DNA of 7,114 nt, from the NCBI GenBank assembly GCA_019136175.1, contig JAGVUS010000271.1, positions 1 to 7,114 on the forward strand. Reading direction: 5' to 3'. Below, one piece after another: positions 5,637 through 7,114 of the stretch; within the stretch, counting starts at the first letter, position 1; the number at the start of each line of letters is the position of its first letter. This stretch comes from Chloroflexota bacterium. GTDB taxonomy: Bacteria > Chloroflexota > Anaerolineae > Anaerolineales > Anaerolineaceae. The position numbers and the translations under genes are program-made. The notes beneath the pieces are model-generated. The model was not told the origin of the DNA. It did no database searches and saw only the letters and a list, made by a program, of their open reading frames with translations.

Positions 5637-7114
5637 ATGAGCAGCGAAATATCATTCAATCAATATCGGTATCTTATCCAGGAAATTAACTTTCACAACC
5701 ATCGCTACCACGTGATGGATTCCCCGGTGATCAGCGATGCAGAATATGATGCGTTGGTGGCAAGGCTGCGGGAGATCGAAGCAAAACATCCAGACTGGGT
5801 GCAACCCGATTCCCCCTCCCAACGGGCAGGGAGTGCACCGGCTGAAAAGTTTACAAAAATTCAACACCCGGCTCCTGTTCTCAGCCTGGCGAACGGATTT
5901 TCCCCTGATGATCTGCGTGCCTGGTACGAACGGATCCGCAAACTTGATGACCGGGTGGACTGCTCTGCATTCGTGGTTGAGCCAAAAATTGATGGCTTGA
6001 CGGTGGTGCTGCATTACCGGAACGGGGAGTTTGTTCAGGGGGCAACCAGGGGTGACGGTGATGTGGGTGAGGATATTACTGCCAATCTTAGAACTATCCG
6101 CGCACTGCCATTGCGCATTCCGGTTTCCGGAGAGGATCCAACCCCTCCAGCCACCCTGGTGGTCAGAGGTGAGGTATTTATCACGATCGAAGATTTTGAG
6201 AAACTGAATCAGCGGCTGTTGGAAGCAGGGGAAAGGACCTATCTCAACCCGCGTAATACTGCTGCTGGATCGCTGCGCCAATTGGACCCCGGGTTGACTG
6301 CCAAACGACCCTTAACTATGCTGAACTATGCGATTGTTTATACAGACGGCGGGATGCCGGCAACCCAGTGGGAATTACTGGATTACCTGCGCATGCTTGG
6401 GTTTCCCGTCTCACCGGAAATTGAACTTTGTCCGGATATCGATTCTGCGATTTCTGCATGCGAGCGGTGGGTTGACAGGCGAGACAAGCTGCCCTATGAA
6501 GCTGATGGAGTTGTCATCAAGTTGAATGACCTGGCTTTGTCGGAATCCTTGGGGATTGTGGGAAAAGACCCGCGGGGAGCGATTGCCTACAAGTTCCCGG
6601 CGCGGGAGGTGACAACCCGGTTGATTGAGATTGGGATCAATGTGGGGAGGACGGGAGTATTAACCCCTTATGCCATTCTGGAACCCGTGGAGGTTGGCGG
6701 TGTGATTGTCCGCCAGGCAACCCTGCATAATTTTGATTTTATCGAGGATAAGGATATCCGGGTGGGTGATCGGGTACTTATCAAGCGGGCAGGGGATGTG
6801 ATCCCCTATGTGATTGGTCCGGTAGTGGATGCCCGCACAGGAACAGAACAGGTTTTTGTGCCTCCAACAAAATGCCCGGACTGTCACCAGCCGGTGGAAC
6901 ACCTGGAAGGTGAGGTGGCATGGTATTGTGTGAATGCTGCCTGCCCGGCACAGTTGATCCGTCATCTGGAGCATTTTGTCTCCCGACCGGCGATGGATAT
7001 TGTCGGGCTTGGCATCCGGATTGTGGAACAGCTTGTCGGTGCTGGCTTGATTCGGGACGTGGCGGACTTATATACACTGACCAAAGATCAGCTGCTTCAG
7101 TTGGAAGGTTTTGC
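5637..7114 (+). CDS. ligA: NAD-dependent DNA ligase LigA (3' end beyond the right edge)
   Basis: LigA seals nicks in duplex DNA using NAD+, joining Okazaki fragments and finishing repair. The 492 codons present cover most of the protein (the family is usually about 670 residues). In order: NAD-binding domain Ia with Y24, H25, D34, Y37, D38 in the RYHVMDSPVISDAEYD segment; the adenylation domain with nucleophile K117 in EPKIDG, R138 in ATRGDGDVGEDIT, E179 in RGEVF, K295 in EADGVVIK and K319 in AYKFP; the OB fold with NVGRTGVLTPYA (335-346); the zinc finger C413, C416, C431, C436; and the first helix-hairpin-helix elements from about 440. The remaining helix-hairpin-helix repeats and the BRCT domain must lie beyond the window. 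The ATG is the natural start for domain Ia, though it lacks a good ribosome binding site. All catalytic residues seen are intact. Long open frames on the opposite strand here are shadows. Confidence 0.97.
   Translation, partial: MSSEISFNQYRYLIQEINFHNHRYHVMDSPVISDAEYDALVARLREIEAKHPDWVQPDSPSQRAGSAPAEKFTKIQHPAPVLSLANGFSPDDLRAWYERIRKLDDRVDCSAFVVEPKIDGLTVVLHYRNGEFVQGATRGDGDVGEDITANLRTIRALPLRIPVSGEDPTPPATLVVRGEVFITIEDFEKLNQRLLEAGERTYLNPRNTAAGSLRQLDPGLTAKRPLTMLNYAIVYTDGGMPATQWELLDYLRMLGFPVSPEIELCPDIDSAISACERWVDRRDKLPYEADGVVIKLNDLALSESLGIVGKDPRGAIAYKFPAREVTTRLIEIGINVGRTGVLTPYAILEPVEVGGVIVRQATLHNFDFIEDKDIRVGDRVLIKRAGDVIPYVIGPVVDARTGTEQVFVPPTKCPDCHQPVEHLEGEVAWYCVNAACPAQLIRHLEHFVSRPAMDIVGLGIRIVEQLVGAGLIRDVADLYTLTKDQLLQLEGF

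Noticed and set aside
5652..6281. Minus-strand open frame of 209 codons opposite ligA
   Set aside because: The plus-strand reading is unmistakable LigA with all catalytic motifs; the reverse translation shows no family features.

Overview
The window reads as a chromosomal segment of a bacterium of roughly balanced GC content. It is dominated by ordinary metabolic and housekeeping genes. The LigA sequence, the bacterial-type DPP IV and the odd HemW-like radical SAM protein together recall Chloroflexota of the Anaerolineae type. That is an impression from sequence style, not a computed placement. I see no rRNA, tRNA, CRISPR array, transposase, phage gene or attachment site.

Layout. On the minus strand, transcribed right to left, three closely spaced genes form a probable operon: an alpha/beta-hydrolase (3946 to 3038), a prolyl-oligopeptidase-family dipeptidyl peptidase (3010 to 836) and glycerol kinase glpK (791 to the left edge, about half of the gene). 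Gaps are 27 and 44 bases. From 3947 to about 4268 lies an AT-rich divergent control region. It has a perfect TATAAT facing each way, a short palindrome between them, and a rightward leader that can fold several hairpins, one followed by eight T's. On the plus strand follow a HemN/HemW-like radical SAM protein (about 4269 to 5570) and, after a 66-base gap with a GC-rich hairpin, ligA (5637 to the right edge, about 492 codons).

How the genes may work together. In the leftward operon an esterase of the monoacylglycerol-lipase/carboxylesterase type could release glycerol and GlpK could phosphorylate it, while the peptidase trims Xaa-Pro peptides. That suggests nutrient scavenging, but it is inference from gene order. 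The rightward pair (radical SAM protein and DNA ligase) has no obvious functional link.

Most interesting points. These are the leader upstream of the radical SAM gene, which looks like a transcription attenuator with competing hairpins; the radical SAM protein itself, which keeps the iron-sulfur cluster motif but lacks the usual HemW signature segments; and a TATAAT placed so close to the ligA start that its mRNA could be leaderless. I found no convincing new defence, mobile or biosynthetic system.
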